Shown here piece after piece: positions 44,779 to 52,383 of a DNA stretch of 64,000 bases (within the stretch, counting starts at the first letter, position 1; every line of letters begins with the position of its first letter). A program made the position numbers and the translations under genes. The notes beneath the pieces were generated by a model. It was not told where the DNA came from. It saw only the letters and a program-made list of their open reading frames with translations, and searched no databases. This DNA is from Psychrobacter aestuarii (GTDB lineage Bacteria; Pseudomonadota; Gammaproteobacteria; Pseudomonadales; Moraxellaceae), in assembly GCF_904846035.1 (NCBI RefSeq), contig NZ_CAJGYT010000001.1, positions 2,711,663-2,775,662 on the forward strand, written 5' to 3'.

Positions 44779-45903
44779 ATGCAGCCGACTTCAGCACCGA
44801 ACACCAACATGGTCTCTCCAGCCTTTGACAGCATACTCGATGTCGCCCCGTATCAGACGGGAAAACCCATCGAAGAGCTGACGCGAGAGTATGAAGTTCA
44901 GGATGTGGTAAAGCTTGCGAGCAATGAAAGCCCAATGGGCTGCTCGCCTTATGTGACCTTAGCCATCACCGAACAGCTTGGGCAGTTGTCGCGCTATCCT
45001 GATAACGACGGCTATGAGCTAAAACAGGTCTTGGCTGACTTTACGCAAATGCCCATTACTGCCATCACGCTTGGTAATGGCTCTAACGATTTGCTGTCGA
45101 TGTTGGCGCGCGGCTTTGTGAGTGCGCAAGATGCGGTGGTCTACAGCCAGTATGCCTTTGTCATGTATGGCATGGTCGCCAAGTTACAAGGCGCAGCAGC
45201 CATAGAAGTGCCCGCGCAGCGCTTTGGTCACGACTTGCCAGCGATGCTCGCGGCTGTCAAAGCCAATGCCAATACCAAAATGGTGTTTATTGCCAATCCC
45301 AACAACCCGACGGGCACGCTGCTCACGCACCAAGCGCTCTTTGATTTTGTCAGTGCGCTGCCAAGCTCGGTGCTGGTGGTGCTCGATGAAGCCTATATCG
45401 AGTACAGCCCTGAGAGCAATAACAGCTCGCTGCTCGATGACTTTGATAATGTGGTCATCGTGCGCACGTTTTCAAAGGCGTACGGGCTGGCAGGACTGCG
45501 CGTGGGCTATGCGCTCAGCAGTGACGCGGTCGCAACGGTATTGAACCGTGTGCGCCAGCCGTTTAATGTCAATCGTTTGGCGCTTGCTGCTGCTCGTGCC
45601 GCCTTGCTTGACCAAGACTTTATCAAACGCGCTTATCAAAACAACAAAGAGCAGATGCGCTGGCTTGAAAAGCAGTTTGACGCCTTAGGTTTGGCGTTCG
45701 TACGCTCATCGAGCAACTTTATTATGGTAGAGATTACCGATGCGCTGGCGATTTATCACGCTCTGCTTGAGCAAGGGGTGATTGTACGTCCATTGGTCAG
45801 CTATGGGTTAGCGGGCTGGCTGCGTGTTACTGTCGGTTTGCCTGAAGACAACCTGCGCTTGATTGATACTCTAAGCTATATTTTAAACAACGACTCGGTA
45901 TAA
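44779..45903 (+). CDS. hisC: HisC-family aminotransferase, probably aromatic (HisC2 type)
   Basis: A 374-residue PLP enzyme of the histidinol-phosphate aminotransferase family: LASNESPMGCSP, NPNNPTGTL, DEAYIEY, and the lysine in FSKAYGLAGLRVGY. The position between pheA and tyrA-aroA, matching the hisC2 layout in Pseudomonas, makes a role in aromatic amino-acid transamination (phenylpyruvate or hydroxyphenylpyruvate) more likely than, or additional to, histidine synthesis. No his genes are nearby. Confidence 0.88.
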   Translation: MQPTSAPNTNMVSPAFDSILDVAPYQTGKPIEELTREYEVQDVVKLASNESPMGCSPYVTLAITEQLGQLSRYPDNDGYELKQVLADFTQMPITAITLGNGSNDLLSMLARGFVSAQDAVVYSQYAFVMYGMVAKLQGAAAIEVPAQRFGHDLPAMLAAVKANANTKMVFIANPNNPTGTLLTHQALFDFVSALPSSVLVVLDEAYIEYSPESNNSSLLDDFDNVVIVRTFSKAYGLAGLRVGYALSSDAVATVLNRVRQPFNVNRLALAAARAALLDQDFIKRAYQNNKEQMRWLEKQFDALGLAFVRSSSNFIMVEITDALAIYHALLEQGVIVRPLVSYGLAGWLRVTVGLPEDNLRLIDTLSYILNNDSV

Positions 45904-45964
45904 CGAGTCTGCCGCCCATCACCCAACCCAAGCGCGCTGCGCTAAGAGAAAAAAGTTCCGCGTT

Positions 45965-48274
45965 ATGTACAACCCCAAGCGAAAACCAAACAAGTCCCCA
46001 CTGAGCCAACAAGTCTGCGTCATTGGGCTGGGACTCATTGGTGCCAGTGTCGCACAGGCGATTAAAGACCATGGATTAAGCCCGCGTATCGTCGCGGTTG
46101 ACCGCCATGCGTTGAGCCTCGCCGAAGCCATGGATGATGGACTGCTACAAGCAGGCAGCGCCGTGCTGAGCGATGTGGTCGCAGGCAGTGATATGATTGT
46201 GATTGCCGTGCCTGTGCAGACTGTGCCTGCGGTGATGAACGACATTGCAGCGGCCATGAGGGCAGGCTTGATTGCGTCTGATTGTATTATTACCGATGTG
46301 TGTAGCACCAAAGTCAATGTGATTGAGGCGGCGCAGGCGGCCTTTGGTGCATTGCCGACAGGACTGGTGCCTGCGCATCCGATTGCAGGGGCGGAGCATT
46401 CAGGCTATCACGCGCGCCGTGCGACCTTGTTTGTCAATCATAGCGTGATTGTTTGCACGCTTGAGAGCAGCGCTGCCAAAGCCATCACCACCGTTTGCCG
46501 CATTTGGGAAGCCATCGGCGCGCAGGTGATGACCATGTCCGCGACCCGTCACGATCAGATACTGGCGCACACCAGCCATCTGCCGCATCTGCTTGCTTTT
46601 AATTTGGTTGAGCAGCTCGCGGGGCATGATGACAATTTGGATATGTTTCGCTATGCTGCAGGCGGGTTTCGTGACTTTTCGCGCATTGCTGCAAGCGACC
46701 CTAAAATGTGGCATGATATTTTCTTTGCCAATGACGATGCCATTATTAAGGCATTAGACACTTATAACGATTATTTACAGCACCTGCGTACGCTCATTGT
46801 GCAAAAAGACTCAACCGCCCTGATGGGGTTACTGGGTCGGGCACAAGCGGCGCGGCGACACTTTGGTCATATGCTATCCAGCACCCCTTATACGGATACC
46901 TCTACTATGTCAGCTTCTTATACCATCACTCCCAGTACCACGGTTTCAGGCACGATTGCCATTCCTGGTGACAAATCGGTCTCACACCGCAGCATCATGC
47001 TTGGCAGTCTTGCCGAAGGCGTGACGCGGGTGACAGGATTTTTGGAAGGGGAAGATGCGCTTGCGACCTTGCAGGCGTTTCGTGATATGGGCGTGACCAT
47101 TGAAGGTCCGCACGATGGCGAGCTTGTGATTCATGGTGTGGGCATGAATGGCTTAAAGCCGAGCAAAACGCCGATTTATATGGGCAACTCGGGCACCAGT
47201 ATGCGCCTATTGTCTGGGATTTTAGCGGCGCAGTCGTTTGACAGCGTATTGACAGGCGATGCCAGCTTGACCAAACGCCCGATGGAGCGTGTCGCCGCGC
47301 CCCTGCGTCAAATGGGCGCGATTATCCAAAGCACAGGCGAGAAGGGCACAGCGCCTCTTAGCATCACTGGTCGCGCTACCGCAGGCGAGACGCTAAAGGG
47401 CATTGACTATGATATGCCTGTGGCATCGGCGCAGATTAAGTCGTGCTTGCTCTTAGCAGGTCTGTGGGCCGAGGGCACAACCAGCGTGACCCAGCCTGAA
47501 GTCAGCCGTGACCATACCGAGCGTATGCTACAAGCCTTTGGCTATCCTGTGACCGTCGATGGCAACCGCATCAGCGTGACAGGTGGCGGCACATTGACGG
47601 CATGCGATATCGCCGTACCTGCGGACATCTCGTCAGCGGCATTTTTTATGGTCGCAGCGGCGATTAGCCAAAACAGCGAGCTGACCTTAAAGCAAGTGGG
47701 CATCAACCCCACGCGCACGGGCATCATTGACATCTTAAAGCTGATGCAAGCGGACATTACCCTAAGCAATCAAACGCACGTCGGTGGCGAGCCAGTGGCG
47801 GACATTACCATTCGTGCCTCACAGCTCGTGGGTATTGAGATTCCTGAGCATTTGGTGCCGCTGGCGATTGATGAGTTCCCTGTACTGTTTATCGCGGCGA
47901 GCTGCGCGGTCGGACGTACCGTATTGACAGGCGCAAAAGAGCTGCGCGTCAAAGAGTCTGACCGCATCGCGGTGATGGCGACAGGTCTACAGACCTTGGG
48001 CATTGACTGCGAAGTGACCGAAGATGGCATGATTATCAACGGTAAAGGCGTGACCGATGGCAGCTATCCTGCGGTATTTGGCGGCGGACATATCGTCTCG
48101 CACCATGATCACCGCATCGCGATGAGCTTTACGGTGGCGAGCTTGCGAGCTTCAGACACCATCACGATTGAGGGGACTGAAACGGTCAATACCAGCTTCC
48201 CTGACTTTGCTGGTCTTGCCAATCAAGTGGGTATGGCCATTACGGTCACAGAATCAGAGTCGACCGAGGCATAA
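45965..48274 (+). CDS. aroA: fused prephenate dehydrogenase / EPSP synthase
   Basis: A 769-residue fusion. Residues about 15-300 are prephenate dehydrogenase with the NAD loop VIGLGLIGASVAQAI and PTGLVPAHPIAGAEHSG. After a linker with many serines and threonines, residues about 320-765 are EPSP synthase: PGDKSVSHRSIMLG, NSGTSMRLLSG, GDASLTKRPMERV, KESDRIAVMA and HHDHRIAM. The fusion joins the last common step of aromatic synthesis to the tyrosine branch, and is found in Pseudomonas and relatives. The spacing to hisC is 61 bases, so co-transcription is likely. Confidence 0.95.
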   Translation: MYNPKRKPNKSPLSQQVCVIGLGLIGASVAQAIKDHGLSPRIVAVDRHALSLAEAMDDGLLQAGSAVLSDVVAGSDMIVIAVPVQTVPAVMNDIAAAMRAGLIASDCIITDVCSTKVNVIEAAQAAFGALPTGLVPAHPIAGAEHSGYHARRATLFVNHSVIVCTLESSAAKAITTVCRIWEAIGAQVMTMSATRHDQILAHTSHLPHLLAFNLVEQLAGHDDNLDMFRYAAGGFRDFSRIAASDPKMWHDIFFANDDAIIKALDTYNDYLQHLRTLIVQKDSTALMGLLGRAQAARRHFGHMLSSTPYTDTSTMSASYTITPSTTVSGTIAIPGDKSVSHRSIMLGSLAEGVTRVTGFLEGEDALATLQAFRDMGVTIEGPHDGELVIHGVGMNGLKPSKTPIYMGNSGTSMRLLSGILAAQSFDSVLTGDASLTKRPMERVAAPLRQMGAIIQSTGEKGTAPLSITGRATAGETLKGIDYDMPVASAQIKSCLLLAGLWAEGTTSVTQPEVSRDHTERMLQAFGYPVTVDGNRISVTGGGTLTACDIAVPADISSAAFFMVAAAISQNSELTLKQVGINPTRTGIIDILKLMQADITLSNQTHVGGEPVADITIRASQLVGIEIPEHLVPLAIDEFPVLFIAASCAVGRTVLTGAKELRVKESDRIAVMATGLQTLGIDCEVTEDGMIINGKGVTDGSYPAVFGGGHIVSHHDHRIAMSFTVASLRASDTITIEGTETVNTSFPDFAGLANQVGMAITVTESESTEA

Positions 48275-48371
48275 AGTACGGCAGCGCGTGCATGTGAATA
48301 AAGTGTCCGCGCTTGGTAAGGGATCGGTTTTAGGTGTTCGGACATATCTGTTTTAGGGCGTCTGATATCAA

Positions 48372-48410
48372 TTGGGTCTAAGCTGCGGCGCTAGACCCAT
48401 ATTTTTTTTA
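48372..48410 (+). terminator. intrinsic terminator after tyrA-aroA
   Basis: TGGGTCTA and TAGACCCA pair, with further pairing towards an irregular loop, and a run of eight T follows. It ends the aromatic gene row just before rarD. Confidence 0.8.
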
Positions 48411-48420
48411 AGTTGTATTC

Positions 48421-49395
48421 ATGGCTACTACACACGACACGGCGAACATGCCCAAAATCGTCAAAAAAAACACGGTCGTCACTACCAGACGTGGCGTGCT
48501 GACCGCGCTGACCGCCTTTTTTATTTGGGGCGCGTTTCCTTTATATTTTAAACAGCTGGCGATGTACGATGCGGTCGAGATTATCGGGCACCGTATCGTA
48601 TGGACGTTCGTGTGTTTGCTCGTGGTGTTGACCATTACCAAGCGCTGGCGCTGGATTGGCATCTTAAAGCAGCAGCCAAGATGGCTGTTGATTAGCCTGA
48701 TATCGAGCTTGATTATTACCAGCAATTGGCTGACCTATGTATGGGCCGTCACCCACGATATGATTTTGGAGGCGAGTCTCGGTTACTTTATTGGTCCTTT
48801 GGTGGGGGTCGCTCTGTCGATGATATTGTTCAAAGAGCGCTTGCGTACCCTGCAATGGGTGGCGATTGGCTTTGCGCTCTTGTCGGTATTGATTCAGGTG
48901 TTGGCGCTCGGCAAGCTGCCGTGGGTGTCGCTGATTTTGGCGTTCACCTTTAGCACTTATGGCACCATTCAGCGCCAGACGCCCCTTGCAGCGCTGGATG
49001 CGATGTTCGTTGAGACAGCGATGCTGGTGCCCGTGTGTGTTTGGTGGTTTTGGCAGGCGGGGGTGGCAAGCAGTCATTTGGACTTTTGGTTCAGCCCCTC
49101 GATTTGGCTGTTGATGTTGGCAGGACCTGTGACCCTGATTCCGCTGCTTTTATTTAACAAATCAACCAAGCAAGTGGCGTACAGTATTTTGAGCTTTATG
49201 AATTACTTAACGCCGACCTTTATTTTCTTACTGGCGGTATTTTATTATCATGAGCCATTTGATACCAAGCGCTTGGCGGTGTTTGGCTTGATTTGGTTCG
49301 GTCTGCTTTTATTTAGTATCGACTTGTGGCGACACCGCCCCAAAAAGCAGGCGAAAGCCGCTGTGCTGAATACGCATAACACAGACACGTTGTAA
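48421..49395 (+). CDS. rarD: RarD/EamA-type transporter
   Basis: A 324-residue membrane protein with about ten segments, of the RarD branch: LTAFFIWGAFPLYFK, HRIVWTFVC, ASLGYFIGPLVGV and QYLTPT-like (MNYLTPTFIFL). The substrate is unknown; the name comes from a chloramphenicol-sensitivity phenotype. The start follows the terminator by only a few bases with no clear ribosome site, so an internal ATG at 48448 is possible. Confidence 0.85.
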   Translation: MATTHDTANMPKIVKKNTVVTTRRGVLTALTAFFIWGAFPLYFKQLAMYDAVEIIGHRIVWTFVCLLVVLTITKRWRWIGILKQQPRWLLISLISSLIITSNWLTYVWAVTHDMILEASLGYFIGPLVGVALSMILFKERLRTLQWVAIGFALLSVLIQVLALGKLPWVSLILAFTFSTYGTIQRQTPLAALDAMFVETAMLVPVCVWWFWQAGVASSHLDFWFSPSIWLLMLAGPVTLIPLLLFNKSTKQVAYSILSFMNYLTPTFIFLLAVFYYHEPFDTKRLAVFGLIWFGLLLFSIDLWRHRPKKQAKAAVLNTHNTDTL

Positions 49396-49410
49396 ACAAG
49401 GGATAAGACT

Positions 49411-49794
49411 ATGTTGCACACCCAATCGGATGTGGTTTTTGTAAAAGGGCTTGAGGTCAAGGCGGTCATCGGTGTCTATGAGTGGGAGCGCGCCATCACC
49501 CAGCCATTGCGTATTGATATTGCGCTGGAGACGGATATCCGTAAGGCGGCGGCGTCTGATGATGTGGTCGATGCACTAAACTACAAAGCGGTGTGCGATG
49601 ATGTGACCGACTGGTGTCAGTCGATGCAGGCGCAGCTCATCGAATACCTTGCCGAAGCCATCGCCGAAAAGCTGCTGGCAGGCTATCCGTGTACCAAGGT
49701 GACGCTGAGTATCGCCAAACCCACTGCGATAGGGGCGGCTGAGGCGGTAGGCGTACAAATCACGCGCCATGCGGTAAATCATGATGACACGTGA
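49411..49794 (+). CDS. folB: dihydroneopterin aldolase
   Basis: A 127-residue FolB: VFVKGLEVKAVIGVYEWER, ALNYKAVCDDV, LIEYLAEAIAE and KVTLSIAKPTAIGAA. It cleaves dihydroneopterin to 6-hydroxymethyldihydropterin. AGGGATAA precedes the ATG. The next gene, folK, overlaps it by 14 bases, so the two catalyse consecutive steps from a coupled message. Confidence 0.93.
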   Translation: MLHTQSDVVFVKGLEVKAVIGVYEWERAITQPLRIDIALETDIRKAAASDDVVDALNYKAVCDDVTDWCQSMQAQLIEYLAEAIAEKLLAGYPCTKVTLSIAKPTAIGAAEAVGVQITRHAVNHDDT

Positions 49795-50296
49795 GGCGCA
49801 AACGCTCGATACGCTAATAACGACCACGTCTGAAGAAGTCCGTACGCTTGCGCTTGGTGAGGTGGTACTGGCACTCGGCAGCAACCATGACGCCGCAAAG
49901 CATCTGGCGCGCGTGCATGAAGCGCTGGCAACGCTCGGCGCGGCGCACTACTCTGAGGCGTACCAAAACCCTGACTTTACGGCGAGCGCTGAGCGCCCAA
50001 AACCTGACTACGTCAATCAGTGTGTGTATCTGCGCCTCGACACCCCGCAGACACTCACCGCGTTGCAGCGCAAATTTGCAGGACTGGAGTCGGCGTGCGA
50101 GCGCTGCCGCATACCAGATACAGCGCGTCATGCCGATAAGATACGTCTGGTGACGATGGACATTGATATCTTATTGATTCACGCATCAACGCCTGATGCC
50201 CGCTGGCAGCTTTTGAGTAACCGCGTGCCCCTAAAAGCGCATGAGCGTATTGGCATCGATGCCTTATTGTCTTATATGAATTTACAACGTATATAA
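49781..50296 (+). CDS. folK: HPPK, pyrophosphokinase of folate synthesis (divergent)
   Basis: A 171-residue protein starting with VVLALGSNHDA after a 25-residue lead, the usual HPPK beta strand. DYVNQCVYLR and TMDIDILLI fit the pterin-binding and catalytic regions. The common RWGPR-DLD motif is replaced by a diverged stretch (ARHADKIRLVTMDID), so catalytic arginines need checking. The product feeds dihydropteroate synthesis. The overlap with folB argues for a genuine folK. Confidence 0.8.
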   Translation: MMTREAQTLDTLITTTSEEVRTLALGEVVLALGSNHDAAKHLARVHEALATLGAAHYSEAYQNPDFTASAERPKPDYVNQCVYLRLDTPQTLTALQRKFAGLESACERCRIPDTARHADKIRLVTMDIDILLIHASTPDARWQLLSNRVPLKAHERIGIDALLSYMNLQRI

Positions 50297-50714
50297 AATA
50301 TCAAAACCAAAAAAGCGTCCAGATAGGGCGCTTTTTTTATGACCTTTTTAACATCGGTCTACTAATAAGCGCGGCTTGCACAGTATCAAAAATTGCCCCC
50401 AGCGTTTAGCAAAAATATTGCGGCCAAGCTGATGCCACTGCTTGACTAATACAGGCTTTAGTCAAAGCCGCCACGGCGCACAAAACTACCGCCTATCTTA
50501 TCAATAAACTACAAAAACACGTTATGAAATAACCAAGCGCTGCAAATGAGCATGGTTAAATCAGTAGTTAGACAAAAAGATGCACACAGTATTTTTAGAG
50601 TTTTTAAACCGACCGACTTTATTTTAAATAAATGTATCAATAGCGAACGCAACCATAACAAGCATCGTCATTTCTTTTATTTTTTTAACTTCATTTGCCA
50701 GCGAGAAAGCCAGC
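50297..50714. other. 418-base region between folK and paoA
   Basis: A terminator follows folK. A small hairpin, GGCTTT (50454-50459) with AAAGCC (50464-50469), is seen further on. The last 200 bases are AT-rich and should hold the promoter of the molybdenum run. A 65-codon frame at 50546-50743 overlaps paoA and looks spurious. Confidence 0.45.
50309..50340. terminator. terminator after folK
   Basis: AAAAAAGCG and CGCTTTTTT pair, with an imperfect top, so termination is possible in both directions. Confidence 0.8.
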
Positions 50715-51392
50715 ATGTCTACTTTGACCTTGACTATAAATAAGCAGCGCTACGAGCTGCCAGACCTCGACCCTCGAACGACGCTACTCGATGTGTGTCG
50801 CCATCACCTAAACCTAACGGGCGCCAAAAAAGGCTGTGACCACGGACAGTGCGGTGCGTGTACCATGCTGGTGAACGGTCGCCGCATCAATGGCTGTTTG
50901 ACCCTTGCGGTCATGCATGACGGTGACGAGATTACCACCATTGAGGGCGTGGGTATGCCCGATGACCTATCGGCATTGCAAGAAGCCTTTAAAAAGCACG
51001 ATGCCTTTCAGTGCGGCTATTGCACGCCAGGGCAGATTTGCTCGGCAACGGCACTGATTGATGAGGTTAAAGCCCAGTGGCCAAGCCATGTCAGTAGCGA
51101 CTTGCAAGTGCCCGATGTGTTACAAATCCAAGAAATCGCTGAGCGTATGAGTGGCAATATTTGTCGCTGCTCGGCGTACCCCAACATCATCAAAGCCATC
51201 AAAGAAGTGCTGGACGCAAAGGTGGGCGTAGCAGACAGCGCGGACATGGGTACTGATGCGGCGACCAAGACGGGCGTCGTCAGTGGCATCTGGTCACCAC
51301 CTGCCAGCGACGCACAGCTGCACAGCAAGCCAAAAGCAACCAGCGATAGCCTAGCCGAAACCAAAGCGCAAGTACAAGGAGCGGACGCATGA
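50715..51392 (+). CDS. paoA: aldehyde oxidoreductase [2Fe-2S] subunit (PaoA-like)
   Basis: A 225-residue iron-sulfur subunit. The plant-type cluster is held by GCDHGQCGACTMLVNG, and the second by CGYCTPGQI with GNICRC. It passes electrons from the molybdenum centre to FAD. Unlike E. coli PaoA I see no Tat signal, and a tail of about 55 residues (from about 170) rich in Ala, Ser, Thr and Lys is extra. It overlaps paoB by four bases (ATGA). Confidence 0.9.
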   Translation: MSTLTLTINKQRYELPDLDPRTTLLDVCRHHLNLTGAKKGCDHGQCGACTMLVNGRRINGCLTLAVMHDGDEITTIEGVGMPDDLSALQEAFKKHDAFQCGYCTPGQICSATALIDEVKAQWPSHVSSDLQVPDVLQIQEIAERMSGNICRCSAYPNIIKAIKEVLDAKVGVADSADMGTDAATKTGVVSGIWSPPASDAQLHSKPKATSDSLAETKAQVQGADA

Positions 51393-52381
51393 GACAGTTT
51401 GAATACCAACGCGTCAGCACGACCAGTGATGCCAGTCAAGCCGCCGCCCATCATGGCAGCGCATTTATTGCAGGCGGTACCAATCTGCTCGATTTAATGA
51501 AGCTTGAGATTGAGACGCCCATTAAGCTTGTGGACATCACGCGCCTTGAGCTACAACAAATTGAGACGCTAGAGGATGGCGGACTGCGTATCGGTACGCT
51601 GGTCACCAACAGTGACCTTGCCGCGCATCCTGCAGTGATTGCCAACTATCCTGTATTGTCGCGTGCGCTTTTGGCGGGCGCGTCAGGACAGCTGCGCAAC
51701 AAGGCGACCACAGGCGGTAACCTGCTTCAGCGTACCCGCTGCTATTATTTTTATCAAACCGACAGCGCGTGCAACAAGCGCGAGCCAGATTCTGGCTGCC
51801 CTGCGATAGAGGGTGAAAACCGTGCACTTGCCATCTTAGGCACGAGCGACTCATGCATCGCGCAGCATCCCTCCGATATGGCAGTTGCCATGCGCCTGCT
51901 GGATGCGACCATCGAGACGCAAAAGGCGAATGGTGACACGCGCAGTATCACTATCAAAGACTTTTACCGACTGCCTGAAGACAGCCCGCACAAAGAAAAC
52001 GTGCTGGAGCCAGGCGAGCTGATCACGCATGTGACACTGCCTGCACCACTCAAAGGCATGCACACCTATGACAAAGTGCGTGACCGTGCGTCTTATGCCT
52101 TTGCCTTGGTGTCGTGCGCGGCTGTGATTGATAAAGATGAGACAGGCAAGCTGACAACAGTACGTCTGGCGTTTGGCGGTATCGGCACCGAGCCGTGGCG
52201 CGATGAAGCGGCAGAGGCGTGCTTGGTTGGCACCATGGGCGATAAAGACGCCATCAACAAAGCCGCAGACACCTTATTAAAAGACGCCAAAGGCTCTGGA
52301 CAAAATGATTTTAAAATCGTTTTGACCCGCCGCGTATTAAAACAAATCATTGAGCGTGCGTGCAGCACACAGGGAGCATAA
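51389..52381 (+). CDS. paoB: aldehyde oxidoreductase FAD subunit with extra Fe-S cluster (PaoB-like)
   Basis: A 330-residue FAD subunit. FAD-binding parts are AGGTNLLDLMKLE and ATTGGNLLQRTRC. The stretch with TRCYYFYQTDSACNK, SGCPA and SDSCIAQHPSD has four cysteines in the spacing seen in E. coli PaoB (YagS), which carries an additional [4Fe-4S] cluster that XdhB-type xanthine dehydrogenase subunits lack. This points to a PaoABC-type enzyme. The gene is coupled to paoA. Confidence 0.88.
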   Translation: MRQFEYQRVSTTSDASQAAAHHGSAFIAGGTNLLDLMKLEIETPIKLVDITRLELQQIETLEDGGLRIGTLVTNSDLAAHPAVIANYPVLSRALLAGASGQLRNKATTGGNLLQRTRCYYFYQTDSACNKREPDSGCPAIEGENRALAILGTSDSCIAQHPSDMAVAMRLLDATIETQKANGDTRSITIKDFYRLPEDSPHKENVLEPGELITHVTLPAPLKGMHTYDKVRDRASYAFALVSCAAVIDKDETGKLTTVRLAFGGIGTEPWRDEAAEACLVGTMGDKDAINKAADTLLKDAKGSGQNDFKIVLTRRVLKQIIERACSTQGA

Positions 52382-52383
52382 CC

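Noticed and set aside
50546..50743. 65-codon frame before paoA
   Set aside because: It overlaps the paoA start and has no ribosome site or family.
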